Source of the DNA: Flavobacterium sp. IB48
GTDB lineage: Bacteria > Bacteroidota > Bacteroidia > Flavobacteriales > Flavobacteriaceae
Direction: 5' to 3'
DNA length: 64,000 bases
NCBI RefSeq assembly: GCF_016405855.1
Contig: NZ_JAEFCA010000001.1
Location: forward strand, 1,484,372-1,548,371
Part shown: piece after piece, positions 16,658 through 25,643 of the stretch
Layout of the letters: the number at the start of each line of letters is the position of its first letter
Position numbering within the stretch: position 1 is the first letter of the stretch
The notes under the pieces: model-generated
Database searches by the model: none
What the model was told of the DNA's origin: nothing
The model's input: the letters and a program-made list of their open reading frames with translations, nothing else
Translations under genes and position numbers: made by a program

Positions 16658-17869
16658 TTATTTTGCGCTCGTTGGATAAATGCCAATTTTATGCGTTCGC
16701 AAAATATATTCTGAAAGCTGTTTGCTATTTGAAAGCTGAAACTTAATTGCTCCAGACGCTTTTTTCGGCATGTGGCATTCTACACAATTGCTGGCTAATA
16801 ACTTCTCAGGCATTGTTTTTAAAGTAGTTTCTTTGTGCTTTAAGCCTTGATGACAACTCATGCAGATTTTAGAATACGAAGCCAAGTTTTTTGAAGCATT
16901 TTCATGCGGATTATGACAGGTAATACAATCCATTTTATCACTTTTGATAAAGCATTTGCTTTGCGCCATCAATCGATATTGATTGCCATGAACATCAAAA
17001 TTTGTTGTATCATTAATACTTTTAGTCTCACGAAAGAATTCTGATAAATTATCTCCAGGTTTAAATTCAAAACGCGATTTTAATTTCATTCCGTCATTTC
17101 CTGCGTGACATAAAGCGCAAGCATCCAATTTTTGCTGTCTGTTTAGAGTTTTAAAACTTGTAATGTTATTGGCAACTTTTACGTTTGGATTTTTTAGATG
17201 AAATTCCACATGCTTTTTGGCAGGACCGTGACAACGCTCGCAATCAATTCCGTAAACAATTGTTTCTTTTCTGATGATATCTTCAACGTCCATAGACATC
17301 ATATTTCTTTCTTCAGAATTTTGATTTACACTTCGGCTGCTGGCATTTGAGGCGTGGCACGAATAGCAATCTTTAACCACCATTCGATCAAAATAAGGCT
17401 TGTCTGCAGGAAAACCTGGACTTGTTGCCCAATTGTTTATGGAGTGATAAAAAGAAACTGGCAATTCATATGTATTATTGTCTTTCCAGTAAACTGAAGT
17501 TTGAGCGTGTTTGGTTCCAAAAACAATTTCAAATTTGTATTTGGCTGTTTCTTTGCCATTTTTGTAAACGACTTGATACAAACTATCTCCACGTTTTTCC
17601 ATCACCAATTTGGTGTCTTTGTCATAAATGAAAGTATGATTTTTAGAATCGAAATCTCCGGATACATTTCCTAAAATTGCTGGAGCGGTTGCTTTAAAAT
17701 GCGAACTTTTGAATGCCATATCAGATTGTACTTTATGGCATTGTATGCAACTTTCTGAACCTGCATAATCAGTTCCGCGAGGATCAATATATTCCTCTGA
17801 TTTATTATTGCAGCTGGCAAAAAGAAGTGCCAGAACGGTTATGGTAAGTAGAAATGCAGCTTTTTTCAT
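16658..17869 (-). CDS. Seven-haem c-type cytochrome lipoprotein
   Basis: 403 residues. A lipoprotein signal ends in LLFASC, so the protein is membrane-anchored outside the cytoplasm. Seven CxxCH haem sites are present: CIQCH, CYSCH, CERCH, CALCH, CITCH, CMSCH and CVECH. The middle part matches the multihaem cytochrome c554/c3-like family, where extra His residues ligate the haems. Its role is probably electron transfer, but no reductase or quinol partner gene is adjacent, so donor and acceptor are unknown. Monocistronic and convergent with lpxH. Confidence 0.88.
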   Translation of the reverse strand: MKKAAFLLTITVLALLFASCNNKSEEYIDPRGTDYAGSESCIQCHKVQSDMAFKSSHFKATAPAILGNVSGDFDSKNHTFIYDKDTKLVMEKRGDSLYQVVYKNGKETAKYKFEIVFGTKHAQTSVYWKDNNTYELPVSFYHSINNWATSPGFPADKPYFDRMVVKDCYSCHASNASSRSVNQNSEERNMMSMDVEDIIRKETIVYGIDCERCHGPAKKHVEFHLKNPNVKVANNITSFKTLNRQQKLDACALCHAGNDGMKLKSRFEFKPGDNLSEFFRETKSINDTTNFDVHGNQYRLMAQSKCFIKSDKMDCITCHNPHENASKNLASYSKICMSCHQGLKHKETTLKTMPEKLLASNCVECHMPKKASGAIKFQLSNSKQLSEYILRTHKIGIYPTSAK

Positions 17870-17952
17870 TGCTGTAAATATACTTTTTTTTGAATTGAAT
17901 CAAAATATATTTCAATAATGAAAAAATGCTGTTAAAATATTTAGAATGCTTC

Positions 17953-18309
17953 TTAATTCATGCCAACTCCATAAACATATTCATCCAGTTCAATTTTAAA
18001 TAAAGAACCTTCAACCAAATCTTTAATCGATTTTAATTCGGTCATGTTTACAGCCAAATCTATAGAATTGCAAGGCGTTTTCAATAAAAATTTGTGGCAA
18101 GAATATTTCATTTCGCAAGCTTCACAACAAGCATTTTCTATCATGCTGTCTTCAATTAAATCGCAGAAATGATTTAGTTCCTGAACCGTAAAATAAAAGC
18201 CAGTTTCTTTAAAAACCAATTGCACTTTGTCGGAAATCGTAGTATTGTGATCTTTCCAGTAAAAAGCTATTCCAAAGTTGTTATGATATATCTGCTCAAT
18301 TTCTCTCAT
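17953..18309 (-). CDS. Small conserved protein, paralog 1 (DUF6686-like)
   Basis: 118 residues, no signal peptide. The family pattern is an N-terminal NNFGIAFYWKDHN, then DKVQLVFKETGFYFTVQELNHF, a central Cys cluster (CCEACEMKYSC), and the C-terminal VEGSLFKIELDEYVYG. The Cys-rich centre suggests metal binding (inference). It is a clear paralog of the next gene upstream, 97 bp away. The family name is from memory and unverified. Confidence 0.75.
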   Translation of the reverse strand: MREIEQIYHNNFGIAFYWKDHNTTISDKVQLVFKETGFYFTVQELNHFCDLIEDSMIENACCEACEMKYSCHKFLLKTPCNSIDLAVNMTELKSIKDLVEGSLFKIELDEYVYGVGMN

Positions 18310-18405
18310 CGTAAATCCTTTTATTTCAACAAATATAAATATTATTTATATTAATTCTAAATAAAAAAATCATAAAAATTTGAAAAATTATTTTTTGAGC
18401 GCACT

Positions 18406-18762
18406 TTAGTTCATACCCGAACCATAAATATATTCATTAAGATTAAGTCGAAATAATGAACCATCAACCAAGTCTTTTATTGAGTTTAATTCCATTGGTG
18501 ATATTTCTAAATCTATAGCAACATAGGGTGTCTTCAATAAAAATTTATCGAAGGCGCGTTTTACGCCACGTGTATCGTAGTTATTATGGTCTGTGACGCA
18601 GTCTTCGATTAAATCGTGAAATTCATTTAATTCTTGAACTGAAAAATAAAATCCCATTTGTTTAAAAAGCAGCTGAACTTTATCTGATATAATTTCGTTG
18701 CCTTCTTTCCAATAAAATGAAATTCCAAAATCGTTTCTGTATATCTGCTCGATGTCTTTCAT
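18406..18762 (-). CDS. Small conserved protein, paralog 2, Cys cluster lost (DUF6686-like)
   Basis: 118 residues from the ATG at 18762 (MKDIEQIYRN aligns with the start of its paralog, so the upstream extension to 18783 is rejected). It follows the same pattern: NDFGISFYWKEGNEII, QLLFKQMGFYFSVQELNEF, VDGSLFRLNLNEYIYGSGMN. Where paralog 1 has a run of cysteines, this copy has DHNNYDTRGVKRAFDKF with none. This looks like a tandem duplication with loss of a putative metal site. Confidence 0.75.
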   Translation of the reverse strand: MKDIEQIYRNDFGISFYWKEGNEIISDKVQLLFKQMGFYFSVQELNEFHDLIEDCVTDHNNYDTRGVKRAFDKFLLKTPYVAIDLEISPMELNSIKDLVDGSLFRLNLNEYIYGSGMN

Positions 18763-18922
18763 GACAAATTTTTTAGGCCACAAAGGTACGAACTGTTTGT
18801 ATTAATACTTGACTAAGAAAAGCATAAAAAAAAGCTAAAAACCAATATGACTATTTGATTTTTAGCTATTTATGAAGTTTTTGTGATTTTGTTTTTTTAT
18901 GGAATTCTATCTCATAATAAGA

Positions 18923-19837
18923 TTATTTCAGCCAATTTTTTAGCTTAGAAATAAATGCTGCCTGTTGGTCAACAAATAAATAATGAGAGCAATTGTCAAG
19001 AAAAGCGAAATGTTTTTCTCCAGTTATTAATTTAAGAGAATTGATTTGATCCGATGAAAAAATCCCATCATCTTTTCCGTAAATTCCATAAATAGGAACT
19101 CCAGCAGTTTTGATTTTCTTTAAAAAAGGCCTACTATCAATGTTGTTTTGCTTTTCGTTTTGATAGAATAGAAGTGGAGCATTTTTATTTCGAATATTAG
19201 TTTTATAAAATTCGCCAGCTTCATAATCGGCATATAATTTTTTAGATGCTGTAGTTGGATTTGGCATTTTAAAAAAGCCGTTTTCACCAGCAAGCTCATA
19301 ACATCCTTTTCTGTATTCAGCTGAGTTTTTATTTAGATTCTCAACAATGCTGATTTTTTTTAATTGTTCAGAATCCTTGCTGTACTTTTTCTTCAGCGTA
19401 TTTAAAATGTGATCGTAAGTTTCCTGTTGAGAAAATAAAGCGCCAGCCAAAACCAAAGCACTTACATTTTGCGGATATTTATGGGTATAAAGTGTCGCAA
19501 CTAAACCGCCAAAACTATGACCTAAAATAACAGCTTTCTTTAAGTGATATTTTGCATAAATCGAATTTAAATCCTGAAAAGCTTCTTCGTAAGTAAATTT
19601 AGCATTTGGATCTGCAGATCTTCCTTCGCCTCTTCGGTCGTAAGCGATAACATAAAAACCTTGATCGGCTATTTTTTGAGCTGTTGTTCCTTCAAATAAA
19701 GTTGCGTTGCCACTTGGTCCGCCATGAATGAAAATTAAGGGTTTGTTCTTTTCGTTTCCGTAGGTTTTTATATAGAGATTTTGCCCTTTTGCGAAAAAGG
19801 AAAATATTAGAAATAAAGAAAGAAAAAATGACTTCAT
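18923..19837 (-). CDS. Secreted alpha/beta hydrolase
   Basis: 304 residues with a signal peptide (FFLSLFLIFSFFAKGQ). The oxyanion region HGGPSGNATLF, nucleophile elbow GHSFGG, Asp in GIYGKDDGIF and His in LDNCSHYLF make up a normal catalytic set. HGGPG-like starts are typical of proline iminopeptidase-related enzymes, but the substrate is not decided. The start is adjacent to the stop of the MFS gene, so it is likely the last gene of a recJ-MFS-hydrolase operon. Confidence 0.82.
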   Translation of the reverse strand: MKSFFLSLFLIFSFFAKGQNLYIKTYGNEKNKPLIFIHGGPSGNATLFEGTTAQKIADQGFYVIAYDRRGEGRSADPNAKFTYEEAFQDLNSIYAKYHLKKAVILGHSFGGLVATLYTHKYPQNVSALVLAGALFSQQETYDHILNTLKKKYSKDSEQLKKISIVENLNKNSAEYRKGCYELAGENGFFKMPNPTTASKKLYADYEAGEFYKTNIRNKNAPLLFYQNEKQNNIDSRPFLKKIKTAGVPIYGIYGKDDGIFSSDQINSLKLITGEKHFAFLDNCSHYLFVDQQAAFISKLKNWLK

Positions 19838-21121
19838 CTATTCTAATTTATGATGATCGTCCATATCTTTTTTCAAATCTAAATTTCTAAAAGTTGGCGA
19901 TTTCAATGCAGTGAAAACTACAGTTAAAAGCGTAATACTTCCTCCAAAAACAACTGAAGTTACAGCTCCCATCAATTTGGCAGTTGCACCACTTTCGAAA
20001 GCGCCTAATTCGTTTGAAGATCCGACAAAAATTGAATTTACGGCACCAACACGTCCGCGCATGTGATCTGGAGTTTTAAGCTGTAAAATAGTCTGACGGA
20101 TTACAACAGAAATTCCATCGGCCAATCCGCTTAAAAATAAGGCGAAAACAGAAAGCCAGAAATAAGTTGATAATCCAAATAAAATAATTGATAGTCCGAA
20201 AACAAAAATGGCGATTAAAAGTTTTTTTCCAGCATTTTCGTATAAAGGCACATAAGCAGAAACTAGCATTGTAATGAAAGCACCTACAGCAGGAGCGGCT
20301 CTTAAAATTCCGAATCCTTCAGATCCCACTTTCAAAATGTCTTGTGCAAAAACGGGCAATAATGCAACGGCTCCTCCAAAAAGTACAGCAACCATATCAA
20401 GTGATAGTGCACCAAGTACAATTTTGTTTTTAAAAACGAATGTCAAACCTTCCATAAGACTATCTTTTATAGATTCTCCCATTTTCGGATTTACGATCGG
20501 TTTTTGGCTGATTTGTGATAGGGCAATTAACGAAAGAATTGAAAATCCGAAAACCAAACACATTGACCAATGAACTCCAATCCAGTTAATTGAGAAACCC
20601 GCCAATGCTGGTCCCATAACCGCTCCAATTTGCCAAACTGAACTACTCCAAGTTGCAGCATTTGGATATACTTTTTTAGGAATGATTAATGAAAGAAGAG
20701 AGAAAATAGTTGGCCCCATAAAAGAACGAACGATTCCTCCGAAAAATACTAAAGCGTAAATCGAATATAAAATAATATGTGTAGACCAGCCTCCAACTAC
20801 TTTTGGCCAAGTCAATAAGAAAAGCCCAAAACTAATTACTGAAAATCCTAAAATACATTTTACCAATAAGCTTTTCTTTTCTCTTTGGTCTACAATATGT
20901 CCTGCGAACAAAGACATTGAAACAGCAGGAATAATTTCCATTAAACCAATAATTCCTAAAGAAAGCGGGTTTTTGGTTAAGCTATAAACTTCCCATTCGA
21001 TTACAATAAATTGCATTGACCAAGCAAAAACCATTGCAAAACGCAATAATAAAAATATATTGAATTCTCTATAACGTAACGCCTGATATGGATCTGGCTT
21101 CTTTGATTTAATTTCTTCCAT
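19838..21121 (-). CDS. Major facilitator superfamily exporter (MFS_3/EntS-like)
   Basis: 427 residues with about twelve hydrophobic helices. The segment AGHIVDQREKKSLLVKC after helix 2 is the family loop motif, and DHMRGRVGAVNSIFVGSSNELGAFESG is the signature of the EntS/tetracycline-type subgroup. Family members export siderophores, drugs or metabolites, and the cargo is unknown here. The start lies 14 bp inside the end of recJ, showing translational coupling. Confidence 0.85.
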   Translation of the reverse strand: MEEIKSKKPDPYQALRYREFNIFLLLRFAMVFAWSMQFIVIEWEVYSLTKNPLSLGIIGLMEIIPAVSMSLFAGHIVDQREKKSLLVKCILGFSVISFGLFLLTWPKVVGGWSTHIILYSIYALVFFGGIVRSFMGPTIFSLLSLIIPKKVYPNAATWSSSVWQIGAVMGPALAGFSINWIGVHWSMCLVFGFSILSLIALSQISQKPIVNPKMGESIKDSLMEGLTFVFKNKIVLGALSLDMVAVLFGGAVALLPVFAQDILKVGSEGFGILRAAPAVGAFITMLVSAYVPLYENAGKKLLIAIFVFGLSIILFGLSTYFWLSVFALFLSGLADGISVVIRQTILQLKTPDHMRGRVGAVNSIFVGSSNELGAFESGATAKLMGAVTSVVFGGSITLLTVVFTALKSPTFRNLDLKKDMDDHHKLE

Positions 21122-22811
21122 TTGTTCTAATGTCTTTCAGCATAAGTTGTGTTGAAACAGTTCCGTTCCATTCGTTTTCAGCAATTGAATAAGCCAGCTG
21201 AAACGGATTTTGATTTTTTACAATATTTAATTTTTTTCCTAATCCGAAACCAATTGCAGCGATTCCGTCTGAATTGTTTTGTTTGGCAAAAAGCCTTAAA
21301 TGTTCTTCTTCTGCACCCAAAGTTTTAGCATAACCTGTATCAATCGCATTTTCAGTCATAAAAACAGGTGTCATATTCTGAGGTCCGAAAGGTTCAAATT
21401 GTTTTAAGATTCGAATTAATTTGGGGGTTATATCAGAGAAATTGATTTCGGCATCGATTTCAATTTCTGGAGTAAGCATTTCTGGTTGGATCGTTTCTGA
21501 AACCTGTTTCTCGAAAGCTTCTTTAAAGGTTTGATAGTTTTCTGCTTTTAAAGTCATTCCTGCAGCGTACATGTGGCCTCCAAATTGTTCCAAATGTTCG
21601 GCGCAGGCGTCTAATGCATTATAAACATCAAATCCTTTTACAGATCGGGCAGAGGCAGCATATTTGTCGCCGCTTTTAGTAAAAACCAAAGTTGGGCGAT
21701 AATATGTTTCGATTAATCTTGAAGCAACAATTCCGATAACACCTTTGTGCCAATCTTCCTGAAAAACAACGGTAGAAAAACGTTCTTCTTCTTTATTTTC
21801 TATAATCTGCAGGAAAGCTTCTTTAGTGATTTTTTTATCTAAATCTTTTCGATCTGCATTATATTGTTCAATTTCAGAAGCAAATTGTTGTGCTTGTTCA
21901 AAATCAAATTCGGTTAAAAGTTCAACAGCATGATTGCCATGTTTAATTCTTCCTGCGGCATTAATTCTTGGCGAAATAATAAAAACAACATCTGTAATAT
22001 CGAGAACTTTCTTTTTTACTTGATGTGTTAAAGCTTTAATTCCAGGTCTCGGTTCTGTATTAATAACTTTCAATCCAAAGTGTGCTAAAACACGATTTTC
22101 TCCCGTAATCGGAACAATATCGGCAGCAATTGCAGTAGCAACCAAATCCAGATACGGAACTAAATCTTCAATCGTTTCGTTTCGATTTTGTCCCAAAGCC
22201 TGAATCAGTTTAAAACCAACTCCGCAACCGCATAATTCATCGTAAGGATAGGAGCAATCTTCTCTTTTTGGATCTAAAACAGCAACAGCATCAGGAAGAG
22301 TTTCTCCTGGACGGTGGTGATCGCAGACAATAAAATCGATCTTTTTTGCTTTCGCGTAGGCGATATGATCAATGGATTTGATTCCGCAGTCGAGAGCGAT
22401 AATTAAAGAAATTCCGTTGTCGTCTGCATAATCAATTCCTTTATAAGAAATGCCATAACCTTCGGCATAGCGATCGGGAATGTAAGTGGCAATATTTGGA
22501 TAATGTGATTTTAAATAGGATGAAACCAAAGAAACTGCTGTTGTTCCGTCAACATCATAATCACCAAAAACTAGAATGTTTTCTTCGTTTTGAATGGCTT
22601 GTTCGATTCTGGCAACAGCTTTGTCCATATCTTTCATTAAATACGGATCATGCAAATGTTCTAAAGATGGGCGGAAAAAATGTTTAGCTTCTTCAAAAGT
22701 TTCAATACCACGCTGAATCAAAAGCGTTGCAACAAAATCTTCTACATTTAAGGCTTGTGCTAAATGTTTAATCTTATCTTCAGAAGGTTTTGGTTTTAAG
22801 GTCCAACGCAT
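21108..22811 (-). CDS. recJ: Single-stranded-DNA-specific exonuclease
   Basis: 567 residues, normal length. DHH-family motifs are present: FGDYDVDGTTAVSLV, IALDCG, VCDHHRPGETLP, and the DHHA1 motif FGGHMYAAGMTL. The C-terminal OB-like domain follows. RecJ degrades 5'-ended single-stranded DNA in recombination, mismatch and base-excision repair. First gene of an operon with an MFS exporter and a hydrolase. Confidence 0.95.
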   Translation of the reverse strand: MRWTLKPKPSEDKIKHLAQALNVEDFVATLLIQRGIETFEEAKHFFRPSLEHLHDPYLMKDMDKAVARIEQAIQNEENILVFGDYDVDGTTAVSLVSSYLKSHYPNIATYIPDRYAEGYGISYKGIDYADDNGISLIIALDCGIKSIDHIAYAKAKKIDFIVCDHHRPGETLPDAVAVLDPKREDCSYPYDELCGCGVGFKLIQALGQNRNETIEDLVPYLDLVATAIAADIVPITGENRVLAHFGLKVINTEPRPGIKALTHQVKKKVLDITDVVFIISPRINAAGRIKHGNHAVELLTEFDFEQAQQFASEIEQYNADRKDLDKKITKEAFLQIIENKEEERFSTVVFQEDWHKGVIGIVASRLIETYYRPTLVFTKSGDKYAASARSVKGFDVYNALDACAEHLEQFGGHMYAAGMTLKAENYQTFKEAFEKQVSETIQPEMLTPEIEIDAEINFSDITPKLIRILKQFEPFGPQNMTPVFMTENAIDTGYAKTLGAEEEHLRLFAKQNNSDGIAAIGFGLGKKLNIVKNQNPFQLAYSIAENEWNGTVSTQLMLKDIRTNGRN

Positions 22812-22817
22812 GGGTTG

Positions 22818-22852
22818 ATTTTAGATTTTAGATTTTAGACTTCAGATTTCTG
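22818..22852. repeat. Heptameric array ATTTTAG
   Basis: Three ATTTTAG units then ACTTCAG and ATTTCTG, all at an exact 7-bp period, just upstream of recJ. Confidence 0.65.
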
Positions 22853-22880
22853 AAATCGTTTAATCTGATTGGTATTTTTT

Positions 22881-23023
22881 TTTGCCACAGATGAAAAGGA
22901 TTTAAAAGATTATTTTTTTGCCACGAATTACTCGAATTTCCACTAATTTAATTCGTGCTAATTCGAGTAATTCGTGGCAACTTTCATATTAATCTGTGTT
23001 AATCTATTTAATCTGTGGCAGAA
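22881..23023. repeat. Nested palindromic element, copy 1
   Basis: An outer inverted pair (TTTGCCACAGAT and ATCTGTGGCA) encloses a perfect 21-bp inverted repeat at 22918-22938 and 22960-22980, each arm containing CCACGAATTACTCGAATT or its complement. The same outer and inner words recur in copy 2 at 23399. Confidence 0.8.
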
Positions 23024-23035
23024 ATATATTTTGTT

Positions 23036-23380
23036 TTATTTTGCTTCTAAAGCATTTCCTTCAAATTGAATTCCGTCCCAACCTAAATTGATGAAATTTC
23101 TAATGTTTTGGTGATTTGTTCCGTTTGGATCTCCTAGAACTTCTTCAAAATAAAAAGCGCCAAAACACGCTAAAGTTTCTTCTTTGCTTAAATTTTGCAG
23201 TTTTGCAAAAGAAAATAATTTGCAAGAACCTGAGTTTTCGCCTGCAGCGTTATGTTGTGTTCCGTTTTGAAAAGCAGTTGGAGTAAAATTGTAATTTTCT
23301 TCAATTACTACAATAGTTTCAGGAAATGTAATTTGAGTTGGAGTTTGTTTTACTTTTTCTAAAAAGGCTTGAATGCTCAT
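23036..23380 (-). CDS. HopJ type III effector family protein
   Basis: 113 residues from the ATG at 23380. The upstream extension to 23440 reads through a repeat and is rejected. The whole length matches the small HopJ family: FLEKVKQTPTQITFPETI, IEENYNFTPTAFQNG, NSGSCKLFSFAKLQNLSKEE and ACFGAFYFEEVLGDPNGTNHQNIRNF, though only parts are distinctive. The name comes from a plant-pathogen annotation. In free-living bacteria without a type III system the role is unknown. It is bracketed by two copies of the same repeat. Confidence 0.85.
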   Translation of the reverse strand: MSIQAFLEKVKQTPTQITFPETIVVIEENYNFTPTAFQNGTQHNAAGENSGSCKLFSFAKLQNLSKEETLACFGAFYFEEVLGDPNGTNHQNIRNFINLGWDGIQFEGNALEAK

Positions 23381-23398
23381 GTTGTTATTTGTTGTTTT

Positions 23399-23575
23399 TT
23401 TGCCACAGATTAAAATGATTAAAATGATTTTTTTTGCCACGAATTACACGAATTTCCACTAATTAAATTCGTGATAATTGGTGATAATTGGTGAAATTGC
23501 TTCGCCTGTTCGCTATCGCTCGGGTCGTGGCGAAACTTTTTTAATCTGTAATAATCATTTTAATCTGTGGCTGAA
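23399..23575. repeat. Nested palindromic element, copy 2
   Basis: Outer arms TTGCCACAGATTAAAATGAT and ATCATTTTAATCTGTGGC-type sequence pair with each other. Inside are GCCACGAATTACACGAATT and a short insert with TTCGCTATCGCTCGGG. Together with copy 1 it flanks the HopJ-like gene. Confidence 0.75.
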
Positions 23576-23583
23576 ATAATTAT

Positions 23584-24303
23584 TTATTCTTCATCATCCT
23601 TAGAAAACTTACTTTTCTTAGGTTCTTTTGTTATTGTTTTTCCAGCCACGACAACTACGATTTCGCCGCGCGGTGCTGTTTTTTCAAAATGCGCTAAAAC
23701 TTCTTTTGCTGTTCCGCGTACATTTTCTTCGTGTAATTTTGATAATTCTCTCGATACGCAAACTTGTCTGTCTTCTCCAAAATATTGGACAAATTCAGCT
23801 AAAGTCTTAACGAGTTTATGCGGAGAAACGTATAAAATCATCGTTCGGGTTTCTTCGGCTAAAGCCAAAAATCTGGTCTGACGTCCTTTTTTATCAGGCA
23901 GGAAACCTTCAAAAACAAATTTGTCATTTGGAAGTCCGCTGTTTACTAGAGCGGGAACAAATGCCGTTGCTCCAGGAAGACATTCGACTTCGATTTTATT
24001 TTCGACACAAGCACGAGTTAATAAAAAACCAGGATCTGAAATAGCTGGAGTTCCTGCATCTGAAATTAAAGCGATAGTTTCGCCGGCTTTCAAACGAGCA
24101 ATCAAATTTTCAGTTGTTTTGTGTTCGTTGTGCATGTGATGGCTATGCATGTGTGTGCCAATTTCAAAATGCTTCAACAATTTTCCGCTTGTGCGTGTGT
24201 CTTCCGCCAAAATCAAATCGACTTCTTTCAAAACCCGAATGGCTCTAAAAGTCATGTCTTCAAGATTGCCAATTGGCGTTGGAACGATATATAATTTTGA
24301 CAT
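23584..24303 (-). CDS. rsmI: 16S rRNA (cytidine-1402-2'-O)-methyltransferase
   Basis: 239 residues of the tetrapyrrole-methylase fold. Signatures: YIVPTPIGNLEDMTFRA, VDLILAEDTRTSGKLLKHF, ETIALISDAGTPAISDPG and LPGATAFVPALVNSGLP. It methylates the ribose of C1402 in 16S rRNA, supporting decoding accuracy. A Lys/Glu-rich tail follows the domain (EPKKSKFSKDDEE). Downstream of the acidic repeat protein gene on the same strand by 45 bp. Confidence 0.94.
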   Translation of the reverse strand: MSKLYIVPTPIGNLEDMTFRAIRVLKEVDLILAEDTRTSGKLLKHFEIGTHMHSHHMHNEHKTTENLIARLKAGETIALISDAGTPAISDPGFLLTRACVENKIEVECLPGATAFVPALVNSGLPNDKFVFEGFLPDKKGRQTRFLALAEETRTMILYVSPHKLVKTLAEFVQYFGEDRQVCVSRELSKLHEENVRGTAKEVLAHFEKTAPRGEIVVVVAGKTITKEPKKSKFSKDDEE

Positions 24304-24348
24304 AGTTGTTTATTCGTGAAATGTAAAATGTGAGATGTGAAAATGTCT

Positions 24349-25407
24349 TTACGAGAATTTTTTCTCGATAATTCCCATAAAGCGCTCGGCATAATCCTCT
24401 TTTCCTTCCCAGTCGTTATAATCTGGTTTTACCATGTTTTCGATAAATTCTTTAGCTTCTGTATAAGAATCAAAAGTCATTAATTGATTTAAAACACGGC
24501 TGTAATCTTCTGTGCTATTTCCGAAAAGATTTTTGGTAAAAGCAATTCTGTCATTCAAGTCAATATGAAAACCTCTTGCTAGTTTTTCGTTCAAACTAAC
24601 CGACTTTGGTTGTGCAGGAGTTTCAAGAATAGCAGTTTCTACTTTTTTAGGTTCTTTAAAATCACTGATAGAAGGAGTTTGCGTTGGCGGAACAGCTTCA
24701 AAACTGTCTACTTTTACAAACTGTGCATCGGCATAATTAACACCAAAATCTTCAAATTGAATAGTTGGTTGTGCAGGAATTTCTGCTTTTGGCTCTATTT
24801 TCGGTTCTTCTTTAACTTCTTCTCTGATTGGTTCTGTTTCCAATTCGAAAGCAGGTTTGAAATCTGGAATTGGCTTCAATTCATTGATAGTTGTAAACGA
24901 AAGATCATCAACAGGTTTTTCAGTTTCTTCTACCTTTTCAGCAATTGGTTCAACAATTTCTTCTGCAGCTGGTTCTTCAATCTCAGCAACGACTGGCTCA
25001 ATGATTTCTTCAACAACTGGTTCTTCAATTTCGGCAATTGGTTCGAGAGTTTCTTTTATTACTGGTTCTTCAACTTCAATAATTGGTTCAACAGCTTTTT
25101 CTTCTGAAATTTCTGGTTCATAAGATTCTTCAAGCGCAATTACTTTTTCTTCAGTAGGAGCTTCAAGTTCAATTATAGTTGGAATTGCATCTTCTTTTTC
25201 GAAAATAGTTTCCAATTCAGAAGTGATATCGCTTTGCCCGATTGTTGGTTTTGCAGAGTCGAAATTCTCTTCAACAAATTTTAATACTGCTAATTTCTCG
25301 TATAATTTCTGAGTTTCAAGGTACAATTGATTGATATCGGATTTGTTTTTTAGTTTTAAAATTCGATGTGCAATGCTAATTAAATCAGCTTCCAATTTTT
25401 TTTTCAT
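24349..25407 (-). CDS. Acidic Pro/Glu-repeat protein
   Basis: 352 residues. An N-terminal helical segment (about 1-60) leads to a long low-complexity region (about 75-175) built from imperfect units such as EPIAEIEEPVVEEIIEP and EPVVAEIEEPAAEEIVEP. A C-terminal conserved helical domain follows (NEKLARGFHIDLNDRIAFTK to the end). The repeat spaces two folded ends, which suits a scaffold or linker role (inference). I know of no assigned function. Located between tdk and rsmI. Confidence 0.75.
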   Translation of the reverse strand: MKKKLEADLISIAHRILKLKNKSDINQLYLETQKLYEKLAVLKFVEENFDSAKPTIGQSDITSELETIFEKEDAIPTIIELEAPTEEKVIALEESYEPEISEEKAVEPIIEVEEPVIKETLEPIAEIEEPVVEEIIEPVVAEIEEPAAEEIVEPIAEKVEETEKPVDDLSFTTINELKPIPDFKPAFELETEPIREEVKEEPKIEPKAEIPAQPTIQFEDFGVNYADAQFVKVDSFEAVPPTQTPSISDFKEPKKVETAILETPAQPKSVSLNEKLARGFHIDLNDRIAFTKNLFGNSTEDYSRVLNQLMTFDSYTEAKEFIENMVKPDYNDWEGKEDYAERFMGIIEKKFS

Positions 25408-25545
25408 AACTGTTGAAAATTATAGTGAATAAGGTATTTTAGTGTATTTGATGTCTGAATGTTTCTATTCTCAAGGAAATTCAAAAGATAATTTTTTATT
25501 TCTGTTAATACGCTTTCGCGAATTTAAGGTTTGATAAAAATTTTC

Positions 25546-25553
25546 TACTTTTG
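25546..25553 (+). promoter_or_regulatory. -7 element upstream of tdk
   Basis: TACTTTTG matches TAnnTTTG. It lies over the upstream end of the open frame (25551) and so argues that translation of tdk starts further down, at the ATG 25644. Confidence 0.5.
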
Positions 25554-25643
25554 AAAAAATGTAAAACAACACATTTTTACATCAATTTATTGCCAGTACA
25601 AAGTAATAAAAACTATTCATTTTTAAAGGTAGAAAAATACAAA

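Noticed and set aside
24610..25107. A 165-residue plus-strand frame rich in Phe, Trp and Asn
   Set aside because: It is the mirror of the acidic repeat protein on the minus strand. Its composition follows from the repeated codons, and it has no start context or family match.
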